A stretch of 64,000 bases of DNA from Acinetobacter cumulans. GTDB taxonomy: Bacteria; Pseudomonadota; Gammaproteobacteria; Pseudomonadales; Moraxellaceae. Positions within the stretch are counted from its first letter, which is position 1. Each line of letters begins with the position of its first letter. A program made the position numbers and the translations under genes. This document shows, in pieces, positions 1-10,861 of this stretch. A model generated the notes under the pieces. That model saw nothing but the letters and a program-made list of their open reading frames with translations, was not told where the DNA came from and ran no database searches. The stretch lies in the NCBI RefSeq assembly GCF_003024525.3, contig NZ_CP035934.2:2542001-2606000 (forward strand), read 5' to 3'.

Positions 1-1262
1 TGGAAGAATTACATGAAAAACGTGTCGACTTTGTGCAAAAAGTACAGCAGGTCGTATCTGAAGATTTGCATAAAAACGGTTTAGAGCTTGAGACTGTTTC
101 ATTAACGGGCTTAGACCAAACTGGCTTTAAGTACTTTAACCCACAAAATGCCTTCGATGCCGAAGGTTTAACTAAACTCACAGAAACCATTGAAGACCGC
201 CGTCGTAAGCGTAATGCGATTGAACAAGATGCTGACTTAGCGATCAAAACCAAAAACTTAGAAGCAGAACAAGCTCGCTTGCAGATTCTACGTGAAGAAG
301 AATATGCCAAGTTACAACAAGAACGTGAAATTTCTGTACGTCGCGCAGAACAGCTTGCAGAAATTGCATCGCAAGAAGCAGCTAAAAAACGTGAAGCTGA
401 AGAAGCGCGTATTGCAGCTGAACGTGAAGTCGACTTAAAGCGTATTACTGCTGCCCGTGACGTTGAAAATCAAAATATTCAAAAGTCACAGATCATTCAG
501 CAAGCACAAGTAGAGCAAAAGAAAACCATTGAACTGGCTGAGCAAGACCGCGCAATTGCGATTGCGGAAAAATCTCGTGCAGAATCTGAAGCCAAAGCAC
601 ATGCCGATCAAGCTCGCGCTCAAGCGGTAAAAGCTGAAGAAGAAGTGATTACCGTCCGCCAAATTCAACAAGCAGAGCGTCAAAAGGCTGTTGAATTGGT
701 ATCTGCAAAAGAAAAAGCAGAGAAAGAAGCGATTGCAATTACTGTGGCTGCCGAAGCAGGCAAACAAGCTGCTGCTGATGATGCTGAAGCGATACGTATT
801 GCAGCTGAAGCAGAAGCCGAAAAAGTTCGCTTAAAAGCCAAAGGTGAAGCAGATGCGAAAGTTTTGCTCGCACAGGCGATGGAAAAACAATATCAAGTGG
901 ATGCTGAAGGTACACGCGCTGTAAACGAAGCAAATAACGTATTGTCATCTGAACAGGTTGAAATGCAGATTCGTTTAGCGATGCTGAAGTACTTGCCTGA
1001 AATTATCCGTGAAAGCGTAAAACCAATGGAAAACATTGACGACATTAAGATTTTGCAAGTCAATGGTCTTGGTGGTGTAACTGGCTCAACAGCTGGTGTT
1101 GAAGGCGAACAAGGTCAAGTTGCATTGTCTGATCAAGTCGTGAATAGTGCCCTACGCTATCGCTCTCAAGCCCCGCTAATTGACAGCTTAATGAGTGAAC
1201 TTGGCATTCAAGGTGGCGATATTAATGGCTTAACTCAAAGCTTAAAAACCAGCAAAAACTAA
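1..1262 (+). CDS. Flotillin/SPFH family protein (YqiK-like), 5' truncated by window edge
   Basis: The reading frame is open to the first base of the window, so the true start and most of the N-terminal SPFH (band 7) domain lie outside. A GTG at 33 is only an in-frame valine. About 419 residues remain. They are dominated by long alanine/glutamate/lysine/arginine heptads (about residues 50-300 of the visible part), the coiled coil typical of flotillins, followed by a glycine-rich tail. Flotillins are inner-membrane scaffold proteins that oligomerise in ordered lipid microdomains; the bacterial YqiK/FloT type is attached by an N-terminal membrane segment that is not visible here. A hairpin with a T-run closes the gene at about 1301. 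The family call is firm; the cellular role in this organism is inferred. Confidence 0.85.
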   Translation, partial: EELHEKRVDFVQKVQQVVSEDLHKNGLELETVSLTGLDQTGFKYFNPQNAFDAEGLTKLTETIEDRRRKRNAIEQDADLAIKTKNLEAEQARLQILREEEYAKLQQEREISVRRAEQLAEIASQEAAKKREAEEARIAAEREVDLKRITAARDVENQNIQKSQIIQQAQVEQKKTIELAEQDRAIAIAEKSRAESEAKAHADQARAQAVKAEEEVITVRQIQQAERQKAVELVSAKEKAEKEAIAITVAAEAGKQAAADDAEAIRIAAEAEAEKVRLKAKGEADAKVLLAQAMEKQYQVDAEGTRAVNEANNVLSSEQVEMQIRLAMLKYLPEIIRESVKPMENIDDIKILQVNGLGGVTGSTAGVEGEQGQVALSDQVVNSALRYRSQAPLIDSLMSELGIQGGDINGLTQSLKTSKN

Positions 1263-1294
1263 GTTTTGAGTGAGTTATACATTCTGGATGAATT

Positions 1295-1324
1295 AAAAAA
1301 GCAGTGTTCGCACTGCTTTTTTAT
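1295..1324 (+). terminator. Rho-independent terminator of the flotillin gene
   Basis: GCAGTG-TTCG-CACTGC forms a 6-bp stem with a stable UUCG-type tetraloop at 1301-1316, followed by six T. An A-run precedes the stem, so it could also work weakly on the other strand. Confidence 0.8.
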
Positions 1325-1474
1325 GGCTTCGTTTTTTTCAGAGCCTTCAAACTTCACTCTTATTTAAGAGTAGGCTCAATCTTCTCATGCAGTTTCACTT
1401 AACCCTAAAACCGAACAAATACCCAAGCCATTATTGCTCTTATATACAAGCTTAAAAACGCCTTTTAGCGCACA

Positions 1475-1507
1475 AAAAAAAAGAGAATCCTAAGACTCTC
1501 TTTTTTA
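1475..1507 (-). terminator. Terminator of sucCD
   Basis: On the minus strand AAGAGAGTC-TTAG-GATTCTCTT forms a 9-bp stem with one G-U pair, followed by a long T-run. It lies just past the sucD stop at 1524. Confidence 0.75.
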
Positions 1508-1523
1508 TGTTTAGATCAAGTAT

Positions 1524-2414
1524 TTAAACCAGACCTTTGCCTTTTAGCACTTCGTACATGGTCGAGCCTAATTCAGCAGGACTGCGTGTATACGCCATAC
1601 CCGCTTTTTCAAAGGCAGCAAATTTTTCTTCTGCTGTGCCTTTACCACCCGAAATAATCGCCCCAGCGTGACCCATACGTTTACCTTTTGGCGCAGTTAC
1701 CCCAGCAATATAACCAACCACAGGCTTAGTTACATTCGACTGGATATATTCAGCTGCCTCCTCTTCCGCTGTACCGCCAATTTCACCAATCATAATGATG
1801 GCTTCGGTTTGTGGGTCTTCTTGGAACAGTTTCAAGCAATCAATTTGGTTCATACCCGGAATTGGGTCACCGCCAATACCAATACAAGTCGACTGACCAA
1901 GACCAAGCTTGGTAGTTTGCGCTACAGCTTCGTAAGTTAATGTGCCTGAACGCGAAATAATACCAATTTTGCCTGCTTGGTGAATATGACCTGGCATAAT
2001 GCCAATTTTGCATTCACCTGGGGTAATAATACCTGGACAGTTTGGCCCAATTAAGCGTGCATTATTACCGTATGTTTCTAAGTAACGCTTGGCTTTGAGC
2101 ATGTCTAAGGTTGGCACACCTTCTGTAATTACAACAATCAGCTCAATACCCGAATCAATGGATTCGATAATTGAATCTAAAACAAAAGGTGCAGGTACAT
2201 AGATAGAAGTTGCCGTCGCACCTGTTTCACGCACTGCTTCTTTCATAGTATTGAACACGGGTAGGTCTAAATGTTTTTGACCACCTTTACCCGGCGTTAC
2301 ACCACCCACAACTTTTGTACCATAAGCAATTGATTGCGCAGAATGGAATGTCCCGTTTTTACCAGTAAAGCCTTGTACCAATACTTTTGTGTCTTTATTT
2401 ACTAATACGCTCAT
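1524..2414 (-). CDS. sucD: Succinyl-CoA synthetase (ADP-forming) alpha subunit
   Basis: 296 residues, the normal length for SucD. It pairs with SucC to convert succinyl-CoA, ADP or GDP and phosphate to succinate, CoA and nucleoside triphosphate in the TCA cycle. The N-terminus has the CoA-binding Rossmann fold ([12 protein letters not shown], residues 13-24). The phosphohistidine is visible in [17 protein letters not shown] (His249). It starts 12 bases after sucC on the same strand, so the pair is translated from one message, and a terminator follows at about 1500. Nothing is unusual about it. Confidence 0.97.
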   Translation of the reverse strand: MSVLVNKDTKVLVQGFTGKNGTFHSAQSIAYGTKVVGGVTPGKGGQKHLDLPVFNTMKEAVRETGATATSIYVPAPFVLDSIIESIDSGIELIVVITEGVPTLDMLKAKRYLETYGNNARLIGPNCPGIITPGECKIGIMPGHIHQAGKIGIISRSGTLTYEAVAQTTKLGLGQSTCIGIGGDPIPGMNQIDCLKLFQEDPQTEAIIMIGEIGGTAEEEAAEYIQSNVTKPVVGYIAGVTAPKGKRMGHAGAIISGGKGTAEEKFAAFEKAGMAYTRSPAELGSTMYEVLKGKGLV

Positions 2415-2426
2415 GCTTGATTCCCC

Positions 2427-3593
2427 TTAGCCTTTTACTGCAGCAACTATTTTTTCTGCAGCATCGGCTAGGCCGTTTGCAGAAATCAATTTCAGTCCAG
2501 ATTCGTCTAGTAGTTTTGCTCCGAGTTCTGCGTTATTTCCTTCCAAACGCACCACTACAGGCACAGTCACATTGACTTCTTGAACCGCCGCAATAATTGC
2601 TTCAGCAATCATGTCACAACGTACAATTCCACCAAAAATATTGATTAAAACCCCTTGTACAGATGTATCTGCCAAAATAATTTTAAAAGCTTCAATTACA
2701 CGTTCTTTGGTTGCACCACCACCAACATCAAGGAAGTTTGCAGGTTGTCCACCATACAATTTAATGATGTCCATGGTCGCCATTGCGAGGCCTGCACCAT
2801 TGACCATACAGCCAATATTCCCTTCTAAAGCCACATAGTTGAGGTCAAACTCAGAGGCTTTAAGTTCACGCTCATTTTCTTGCGATTTATCGCGTAGCGC
2901 TGCAATTTCAGGTAAACGATACAAGGCATTTGAGTCGATACCAATTTTTGCATCAACACATAAAATTTCGCCATTTTCACGTACAGAAAGTGGGTTAATT
3001 TCAAATAAAGCAAAGTCATTTTCAATGAAAGCTTGGTAAGCTGCCGTCATAATTTTGACAAATTGGTTGATTTGACCATCTTTAAGATTTAAAGCAAATG
3101 CCACTTCGCGGGCTTGGAATGGCATTAAACCCACCAATGGATCAACTTCAACTTTAATAATTTTTTCAGGTGTTTCTTCTGCGACTTTTTCAATTTCGAC
3201 ACCACCTTCAGTGGATGCCATAAACGTCACACGACGACTTGAACGATCTACAACTGCACCTAGGTACAATTCGCGCTCTACAGGATATACATCTTCAGAA
3301 ACCAAAATACCGCTTACAGGTTGACCCAATGCATCTGTTTGATAGGTCACTAAGCGTGAACCAACCATTTGGTTAACGTAGTCTGTCGCTTCTTGTACAG
3401 ATTTTACAACCTTAACACCACCTGCTTTACCACGGCCACCTGCGTGAACTTGGGCTTTGAGTACTGCAAATTTACCACCCAATTGCTCAAAAGCTTTTAC
3501 CGCTTCTTCTGCAGTCGTAACAAATACGCCTTCTTGGACTGGCATGCCATATTTTTTTAATAACGCTTTGGATTGGTACTCATGTAAATTCAT
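2427..3593 (-). CDS. sucC: Succinyl-CoA synthetase (ADP-forming) beta subunit
   Basis: 388 residues, the usual length for SucC. It opens with the family signature [16 protein letters not shown], followed by an ATP-grasp domain (about residues 9-230) and a C-terminal CoA-ligase domain that contacts SucD's phosphohistidine. Conserved stretches include [12 protein letters not shown] near residue 50 and [16 protein letters not shown] near residue 320. It is the first gene of the sucCD pair. A terminator-like hairpin (3732-3760) separates it from lpd upstream, so sucCD probably has its own promoter in the 170-bp gap or depends on read-through. I could not pick a convincing promoter by eye. Confidence 0.97.
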   Translation of the reverse strand: MNLHEYQSKALLKKYGMPVQEGVFVTTAEEAVKAFEQLGGKFAVLKAQVHAGGRGKAGGVKVVKSVQEATDYVNQMVGSRLVTYQTDALGQPVSGILVSEDVYPVERELYLGAVVDRSSRRVTFMASTEGGVEIEKVAEETPEKIIKVEVDPLVGLMPFQAREVAFALNLKDGQINQFVKIMTAAYQAFIENDFALFEINPLSVRENGEILCVDAKIGIDSNALYRLPEIAALRDKSQENERELKASEFDLNYVALEGNIGCMVNGAGLAMATMDIIKLYGGQPANFLDVGGGATKERVIEAFKIILADTSVQGVLINIFGGIVRCDMIAEAIIAAVQEVNVTVPVVVRLEGNNAELGAKLLDESGLKLISANGLADAAEKIVAAVKG

Positions 3594-3731
3594 TCAATTA
3601 CCTTTTTACTGCTTTTACTTTGTTATTACCGACCAATATTTAGACATCCATCAACACAATATTGGCTTGTTATTCAATTTCTTTATTCTTTATTAATAGA
3701 TGATTGTTCATACAAAAACAACCATCAAAAC

Positions 3732-3760
3732 AAAAAAGAGCGGCCAAAGCCACTCTTTTT
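3732..3760 (-). terminator. Hairpin terminator between lpd and sucC
   Basis: On the minus strand GAGTGGC-TTTG-GCCGCTC (one T-G pair) is followed by six T. It lies 7 bases past the lpd stop and would end or attenuate the sucAB-lpd message before sucCD. Confidence 0.75.
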
Positions 3761-3766
3761 AACATC

Positions 3767-5242
<1,476 letters not shown>

Positions 5243-5257
5243 CATTATTCTGAAGTA

Positions 5258-6472
5258 TTAAAGATCAAGGATTAGCTTAGCTGGTTCTTCTAACAATTCT
5301 TTGATTGTTACAAGGAAGCCTACTGCTTCTTTACCATCGATTAGACGGTGGTCATAAGAAAGCGCTAAGTACATCATAGGCAAGATTTCTACTTGACCAT
5401 TTACAGCCATAGGACGTTCTTGGATTTTATGCATACCCAAAATCGCAGTTTGTGGCGTATTTAAGATAGGTGTAGAAAGCAATGAACCAAAAGTACCACC
5501 ATTAGTAATAGTGAACGTACCACCAGTCATATCTTCGATGCCCAATTTACCATCACGCGCTTTACCAGCGTATGCACGGATACCGTTTTCAACTTCAGCA
5601 TAGTTCATGCGGTCAGTATCACGAAGCACTGGAACCACTAGACCACGATCAGAAGAAACCGCTACACCGATGTCGTAGAAACCGTGGTAAACAATGTCAT
5701 CGCCATCAATTGAAGCATTTACAGCTGGGTAGCGTTTAAGTGCTTCAGTTGCCGCTTTAACGAAGAATGACATAAAGCCAAGACGTGCACCATGACGCTT
5801 TTCAAAAGCATCTTTGTATTGCGCACGCATTTCCATGATTGGTTTCATGTTCACTTCGTTAAACGTAGTCAACATTGCTGTTTCTTGAGTAGCAGCAAGT
5901 AGACGTTCAGCAACACGCTTACGAAGACGAGTCATTGGAACACGTTTTTCGATGCGTTCGCCTACAGCAACACTTAGCGGTGCAACAGGAGCAGCAGCTG
6001 GTTTAGTTTGATGATTTGCAACATCTTCTTTAGTAATACGACCACCGCGACCAGTACCCGCAACATCAGTTGCAGCAATACCAGACTCAGTTAATGCTTT
6101 ACGCACTGCAGGTGCTTGGTCAGCAACTTGAGCACGTTCAACAATCGGTGCATTGCCCGCTTGAGTTTGTGCAGCAGCTTGTTCTACTTTCTCTTCAGAT
6201 TGAACTGCTTGAGTTGCTGCAGCGCCAGAAACAGCACCTTCAGCAAATTCAGCAATCACTTCAGCAGAAAGAACAGTATCACCTTCGTTTTTGATGATTG
6301 TAACAAGCGTACCATCAGCAGGAGCTACAACTTCTAAAACAACTTTGTCTGTTTCAATATCACAAATCACTTCATCACGTGATACTGCTTCACCAGGTTG
6401 TTTGTGCCAAGTTGCAACTGTACCGTCAGCAACTGACTCTGGGAATACCGGTGCTTTAATTTCGGTTGCCAT
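5258..6472 (-). CDS. sucB: Dihydrolipoyllysine succinyltransferase, E2 of 2-oxoglutarate dehydrogenase
   Basis: 404 residues. The E2 core transfers the succinyl group from SucA to CoA. Order of domains: lipoyl domain (residues 1-78, lipoylated Lys43 in ETDKVVLEV), an Ala/Gln/Glu-rich flexible linker, a peripheral E1/E3-binding domain (about 112-150, with [10 protein letters not shown] and [13 protein letters not shown]), and the acyltransferase core (about 175-404) with catalytic [12 protein letters not shown] near residue 373. It starts 16 bases after the sucA stop with a good AGGAG site, so the two genes are translationally close. The Gln/Ala-rich linker gives several opposite-strand frames that are not genes. 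Confidence 0.97.
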   Translation of the reverse strand: MATEIKAPVFPESVADGTVATWHKQPGEAVSRDEVICDIETDKVVLEVVAPADGTLVTIIKNEGDTVLSAEVIAEFAEGAVSGAAATQAVQSEEKVEQAAAQTQAGNAPIVERAQVADQAPAVRKALTESGIAATDVAGTGRGGRITKEDVANHQTKPAAAPVAPLSVAVGERIEKRVPMTRLRKRVAERLLAATQETAMLTTFNEVNMKPIMEMRAQYKDAFEKRHGARLGFMSFFVKAATEALKRYPAVNASIDGDDIVYHGFYDIGVAVSSDRGLVVPVLRDTDRMNYAEVENGIRAYAGKARDGKLGIEDMTGGTFTITNGGTFGSLLSTPILNTPQTAILGMHKIQERPMAVNGQVEILPMMYLALSYDHRLIDGKEAVGFLVTIKELLEEPAKLILDL

Positions 6473-6488
6473 TATTAAGAATCTCCTG

Positions 6489-9311
6489 TTATTCAGCTAC
6501 GATCGCTAAAGCATCATTTACGAGCTGAGCTTGTTGTTTTGCATGCAAATATGGTGAACCACATGCCGGTGCAGCTGAAGCTTCACGGCCTGCGTAACTA
6601 ATTTGAAGTTGTTTGCCAGACTTCATTACACCTTCGTATAGACGTGGTGCAATGAACAACCAAGCACCTTGGTTTTTCGGTTCTTCTTGAGCCCAAACCA
6701 ATTCAGTAGCGTTTGGATATTGTGCAAGAACCTCAGCAAGACGCGCTTCTGGGTACGGATACAATTGTTCGATACGAACGATTGCTGTGTTGTTCAATTC
6801 TTTTTCACGACGTTTTTCAAGTAAGTCGTAGTAAACCTTACCACCACAAAGTACGAGACGAGTTACGTCTGACTTGTTGATGTTGTCGATTTCGTCGATC
6901 ACAGTTTGGAATGTACCATTTGCAAGCTCTTCTAATGTAGATGTTGCAAGTTTGTGACGAAGAAGAGACTTCGGTGAAGTCACGATCATTGGTTTACGGA
7001 TTGGACGAAGTGCTTGACGACGCATCGCATGGTAAATCTGCGCTGGTGTAGTCGGTGTGATCACTTGCATGTTTTCTTCAGCACATAGCTGTAAGAAACG
7101 CTCTAAACGAGCTGATGAATGCTCAGGACCTTGACCTTCAAAGCCGTGTGGAAGAAGCATAGTCAGACCGCAAACGCGTTCCCACTTCGTTTCGCCAGAC
7201 GCGATGAACTGATCGATTACAACTTGTGCACAGTTTGCGAAGTCACCAAATTGCGCTTCCCAAATTACAAGGCTCTTCGGAAGAGTCGTTGCATAACCGT
7301 ATTCGAATGCAAGAACCGCCATTTCTGACAATAATGAGTCATAAATTGCAGTACGTGGTTGGTTTTCTTTCAAGTTACATAATGGAATGTAAGTTGAACC
7401 ATCTACTTGGTTATGAAGTTTTGCATGACGGTGTGAGAATGTACCACGGCCAACGTCTTCACCTGTTAAACGAACAAGGAAGCCTTCATCTAGAATAGAT
7501 GCATAAGCTAAAGTTTCAGCTGCACCCCAGTTCAATGGCATTTCACCAGTCTGCATTTTCAGACGGTCGTCAATTACTTTAGCAACCTGACGTTGCATCA
7601 CGAAGCCTTCAGGAAGCTCGCGCATTTTCGCACCAAGCTCTTTTAGACGTTCGATTGGGAAAGTGGTATCCCATTTGTCTGTATATTCATGGCCTAGGTA
7701 AGGTTTCCAGTCCACAAACATTTTTGTATTTGGCTCAAGTACCAACGCATTTGCAACGTGTTTACCTGCTTCAAGGTCAGAACGATACTGTTCAACCATT
7801 GCATCAGCAGAAGCACGATCAAGAACGCCTTCTTGTACAAGTTTGTCAGCATAAAGCGTACGAGTAGTCGCTTTTTTATTGATGATTTGATACATCATTG
7901 GCTGAGTTGCAGCTGGCTCGTCGGCTTCGTTATGACCACGACGACGGTAGCAGAACATGTCGATTACGACGTCTTTACGGAATGTATGACGGAAATCGTG
8001 TGCCAATTGAGAAACAAACAATACAGCTTCAGGATCATCACCGTTCACATGGAAGATCGGTGCTTGGATCATTTTCGCGATGTCAGTACAGTATTCTGTA
8101 GAACGTGCATCACGTGGATCAGACGTTGTGAAACCAACTTGGTTGTTCACGACGATATGAACTGTACCACCCACTGTGTAACCACGAGTTTGTGACATTT
8201 GGAAGGTTTCTTGGTTTACACCTTGACCTGCAAATGCAGCATCACCGTGAACGATGATTGGTAATACATCATCACCACCGATATCTTTACGACGTACTTG
8301 ACGTGCGCGTACAGAACCTTCAACTACAGGTCCAACGATTTCTAAATGTGATGGGTTAAACGCTAGTGCCAAGTGAACTTCGCCACCCGGAGTCATAACG
8401 TTTGAAGAGAAACCTTGGTGGTATTTAACGTCACCAGAGCCTTTTTTATGAAGTGCTTTACCTTCGAACTCACCAAATAGGTCAGCTGGGTTTTTACCCA
8501 TGATGTTTACAAGAAGGTTTAAACGGCCACGGTGAGGCATACCGATAACCACTTCTTTACAACCTACAGAACCTGCACGTTGAATCAAAGAGTCAACCAT
8601 AGGGATGAATGATTCACCACCCTCTACACCAAAACGCTTCGCACCAACGAACTTGTTACCTAGGTATTTTTCAAGGCCTTCAGCAGCTGTTAAGCGTTCA
8701 AGTACATGCTTTTTCTGTTCAGCGCTAAAGCCAAATTGACCTTTAGCACCTTCAAGGCGTTGTTGAATCCAACGTTTTTCTTTGGTATCAACAATGTGCA
8801 TGTATTCAGCACCAATTGAAGCAGCATAAGTTGCTTCCATCGCTTGAACCATTTCACCTAGAGTTGCTTCAGTTTTACCAATCGCAAGATTACCCGTGTT
8901 GAACGGTGTATCAATATCTGATTGAGTTAAACCATGTGCAGCAAGGTCTAGATCAGGCACGATTTCGCGCTTAGCCAAACCAAGTGGATCTAATTTTGCT
9001 TTTTGATGACCGCGGTTACGGTATGCAGCGATGAGTTGTAATACACCAATTTGACGGCGTTCGTGATCAGTGCTTACTGCGCTTTGAACGACAGGTTGAA
9101 CACGACTTGAATTACGTCCTAATAATAGGAATTGCTCACGTACATTGCTGTGCGGTTGATCACCTTTAGGGAATTTATCGAAGTATTCGCGCCAGTCAGC
9201 TTCCACTGAGTCTGGAGCCGTTAAATACTGCTCATAAAGTTCTTCAATATACGCTGCACTGTCAGCGGAAAGTTCAGTGTCAAGACGCAGTGCGTCAGCA
9301 ACTTCTTGCAT
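6489..9311 (-). CDS. sucA: 2-oxoglutarate dehydrogenase E1 component
   Basis: About 940 residues, the family length. It is a thiamine-diphosphate enzyme that decarboxylates 2-oxoglutarate and succinylates E2. The N-terminal E2-binding helix ([12 protein letters not shown]) is followed by a domain with [11 protein letters not shown] near residue 265, [11 protein letters not shown] (thiamine-diphosphate/Mg region) near 360, and the transketolase-like pyrimidine domain. Start choice is uncertain. An ATG at 9323 has AGGA only one base upstream, while the ATG at 9311 ([11 protein letters not shown]) matches the N-terminus I expect for Acinetobacter SucA and is used here. The gene heads sucAB-lpd and is preceded by a long leader region that may carry its promoter and control sites. 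Confidence 0.95.
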   Translation of the reverse strand: MQEVADALRLDTELSADSAAYIEELYEQYLTAPDSVEADWREYFDKFPKGDQPHSNVREQFLLLGRNSSRVQPVVQSAVSTDHERRQIGVLQLIAAYRNRGHQKAKLDPLGLAKREIVPDLDLAAHGLTQSDIDTPFNTGNLAIGKTEATLGEMVQAMEATYAASIGAEYMHIVDTKEKRWIQQRLEGAKGQFGFSAEQKKHVLERLTAAEGLEKYLGNKFVGAKRFGVEGGESFIPMVDSLIQRAGSVGCKEVVIGMPHRGRLNLLVNIMGKNPADLFGEFEGKALHKKGSGDVKYHQGFSSNVMTPGGEVHLALAFNPSHLEIVGPVVEGSVRARQVRRKDIGGDDVLPIIVHGDAAFAGQGVNQETFQMSQTRGYTVGGTVHIVVNNQVGFTTSDPRDARSTEYCTDIAKMIQAPIFHVNGDDPEAVLFVSQLAHDFRHTFRKDVVIDMFCYRRRGHNEADEPAATQPMMYQIINKKATTRTLYADKLVQEGVLDRASADAMVEQYRSDLEAGKHVANALVLEPNTKMFVDWKPYLGHEYTDKWDTTFPIERLKELGAKMRELPEGFVMQRQVAKVIDDRLKMQTGEMPLNWGAAETLAYASILDEGFLVRLTGEDVGRGTFSHRHAKLHNQVDGSTYIPLCNLKENQPRTAIYDSLLSEMAVLAFEYGYATTLPKSLVIWEAQFGDFANCAQVVIDQFIASGETKWERVCGLTMLLPHGFEGQGPEHSSARLERFLQLCAEENMQVITPTTPAQIYHAMRRQALRPIRKPMIVTSPKSLLRHKLATSTLEELANGTFQTVIDEIDNINKSDVTRLVLCGGKVYYDLLEKRREKELNNTAIVRIEQLYPYPEARLAEVLAQYPNATELVWAQEEPKNQGAWLFIAPRLYEGVMKSGKQLQISYAGREASAAPACGSPYLHAKQQAQLVNDALAIVAE

Positions 9312-9374
9312 TTGTGGACCCATTTCCTATTGCAAAAACATTTCAGGATGCTTTTTAAGCGAACCCATGATTAA

Positions 9375-9401
9375 TAATGTCTTATTGGTAAAAAGACATT
9401 A
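9375..9401 (-). promoter_or_regulatory. Inverted repeat in the presumed sucA leader
   Basis: TAATGTCTT and AAGACATTA form a perfect 9-bp stem with a 9-base loop, 65-90 bases upstream of the sucA start. A second, slightly imperfect stem (ACATTAGGA with TCCCAATGT) lies at 9438-9457. Neither has a T-tail, so they are leader structures or operators rather than terminators. Confidence 0.4.
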
Positions 9402-9590
9402 GTCCCCATTAGGCTTAAGCCATGAGGCGTTATCACTACATTAGGATTTCCCAATGTGATTAACGAACAATAACACCCCTCAGCGGCATCATCACTCATT
9501 GTAATACCCAGCAAAACCGGGCAATTTTTTGCAAATCGTCTTAGATAAAATAAATTCGACTATTTACTTTGTCTAAACCGACTTCAAAAC

Positions 9591-9604
9591 ATGTCATCTG
9601 ACAT
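9591..9604. promoter_or_regulatory. 14-bp perfect palindrome upstream of sucA (possible operator)
   Basis: ATGTCA-GA-TGACAT is fully symmetrical and lies about 280 bases upstream of sucA. The half-site spacing resembles sites of dimeric GntR-type regulators. The regulator is unknown and the assignment is inference only. Confidence 0.3.
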
Positions 9605-10085
9605 TTATATACTGCTTTAATGCTTTAAAATGTAGAAAAAATGTACCAATTTCATTCACATTTTTCGCATATAGTCGTATGTTAAATGCTAACACGTAAC
9701 CTGTTTTCAATTGATTTTTTTGACACATACCTCCCATAAATTGGCTAAATACAGTTCAATATTTTCCAGCTAAGATATGGTGCTTTAAGTTCAAAAATCT
9801 TGCAATCGATACTAAAGTCTTAACAAATAGTGCCAAATAAAACAAAAGAGTGTTCAATATTTCTACCGACACCCTCTTATGCGTTATATGATAACATTTT
9901 CCATTCACATTTACATGCCCAGCTGAGCAACCCGTCATTTATTAACCACAATAATTTTGCAAATTTCATCAATTTTTGCTGACATCTAGCAACTCAATAC
10001 TGTAGCGTTATATTTTAAAGCTATTTTAAACATCGCTATTTTGCATAAGTTTTCATGACATTCCCATGACATAAATGATCAGCAT

Positions 10086-10120
10086 AAAAAAAACGCACCC
10101 AAAGGTGCGTTTTTTTTGAC
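10086..10120 (-). terminator. Terminator of the sdhCDAB operon
   Basis: ACGCACC-CAAA-GGTGCGT is a perfect 7-bp stem flanked by eight A on the left and eight T on the right, so it can terminate on both strands. It lies 17 bases past the sdhB stop. Confidence 0.85.
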
Positions 10121-10136
10121 TTACGTCAGTACCGCA

Positions 10137-10847
10137 TTAGCCAGCCATATCTAAAAGCATGTTACGGATGTGACCGATTGCTTTAGTAGGGTTCAAGCCT
10201 TTAGGACATACTGACACACAGTTCATGATACCTTTACAACGGAAAAGCGAGAATGGGTCGTCAAGACGCTCCAAACGCTCTTGTGTAGATGTATCACGTG
10301 AGTCAATGATGAAACGGTATGCATTTAACAATGCTGAAGGACCCAAGAACTTGTCTGGGTTCCACCAGAATGATGGGCATGAAGTTGAACAACATGCACA
10401 AAGAATACATTCATACAAACCATCTAAGTGTTCACGATCTTCAGGAGACTGCAAACGCTCTTTAGGAGGCGCAGGCTGATTGTTGATTAGGAACGGATGG
10501 ATTTTGTTGTACTGATCGTAGAACTGATTCATATCTACAACCAAGTCTTTCACTACTGGAAGACCTGGTAATGGACGAATCGTAATCACGTCTGGCAAGT
10601 CGTTTAGGTTCCAAAGACACGCTAAACCATTTTTACCATTGATGTTTACACCATCAGAACCACAAATACCTTCACGGCATGAACGACGGAACGTTAAAGA
10701 TTCGTCTTGCACTTTTAATGCTAGAAGCGCATCAAGCAACATACGGTGCTTGTCTGTCAACTCTAGTTTAAAAGTTTGCATGTACGGAGCTGCATCCTTA
10801 TCAGGATCGTAGCGGTAGATATTAAATGTACGAGTACCTCTACTCAT
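10137..10847 (-). CDS. sdhB: Succinate dehydrogenase iron-sulfur subunit
   Basis: 236 residues. It carries electrons from the SdhA flavin to ubiquinone at the membrane anchor. The N-terminal ferredoxin domain has the 2Fe-2S ligands in SCREGICGSDG and NGLAC (Cys57, Cys62, Asp65, Cys77; an Asp ligand is normal in this family). The C-terminal domain has CILCACCSTSCP and CKGIMNCVSVCPKGLNP for the 4Fe-4S and 3Fe-4S clusters. It is the last gene of sdhCDAB, 14 bases after sdhA, with a strong terminator following. Confidence 0.97.
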   Translation of the reverse strand: MSRGTRTFNIYRYDPDKDAAPYMQTFKLELTDKHRMLLDALLALKVQDESLTFRRSCREGICGSDGVNINGKNGLACLWNLNDLPDVITIRPLPGLPVVKDLVVDMNQFYDQYNKIHPFLINNQPAPPKERLQSPEDREHLDGLYECILCACCSTSCPSFWWNPDKFLGPSALLNAYRFIIDSRDTSTQERLERLDDPFSLFRCKGIMNCVSVCPKGLNPTKAIGHIRNMLLDMAG

Positions 10848-10861
10848 CTTACTTCTCCCAA

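Larger units (their letters stand above)
9324..10085. other. Long intergenic region between sdhB and sucA
   Basis: About 0.76 kb without a convincing gene. The part nearest sucA holds two inverted repeats (9375-9401 and 9438-9457) that would fold in the sucA leader, and a perfect 14-bp palindrome ATGTCAGATGACAT at 9591-9604. The rest is AT-rich with no recognisable RNA gene. A 60-codon minus-strand frame at 9756-9938 lacks a ribosome-binding site and is not supported. Because sdhB ends in a terminator, this region most likely carries the sucA promoter. Confidence 0.6.

Noticed and set aside
7758..8195. 145-codon plus-strand frame inside sucA
   Set aside because: Fully antisense to conserved SucA sequence, Cys/His/Thr-rich, no start signal.
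9756..9938. 60-codon minus-strand frame between sdhB and sucA
   Set aside because: No ribosome-binding site and no recognisable features.
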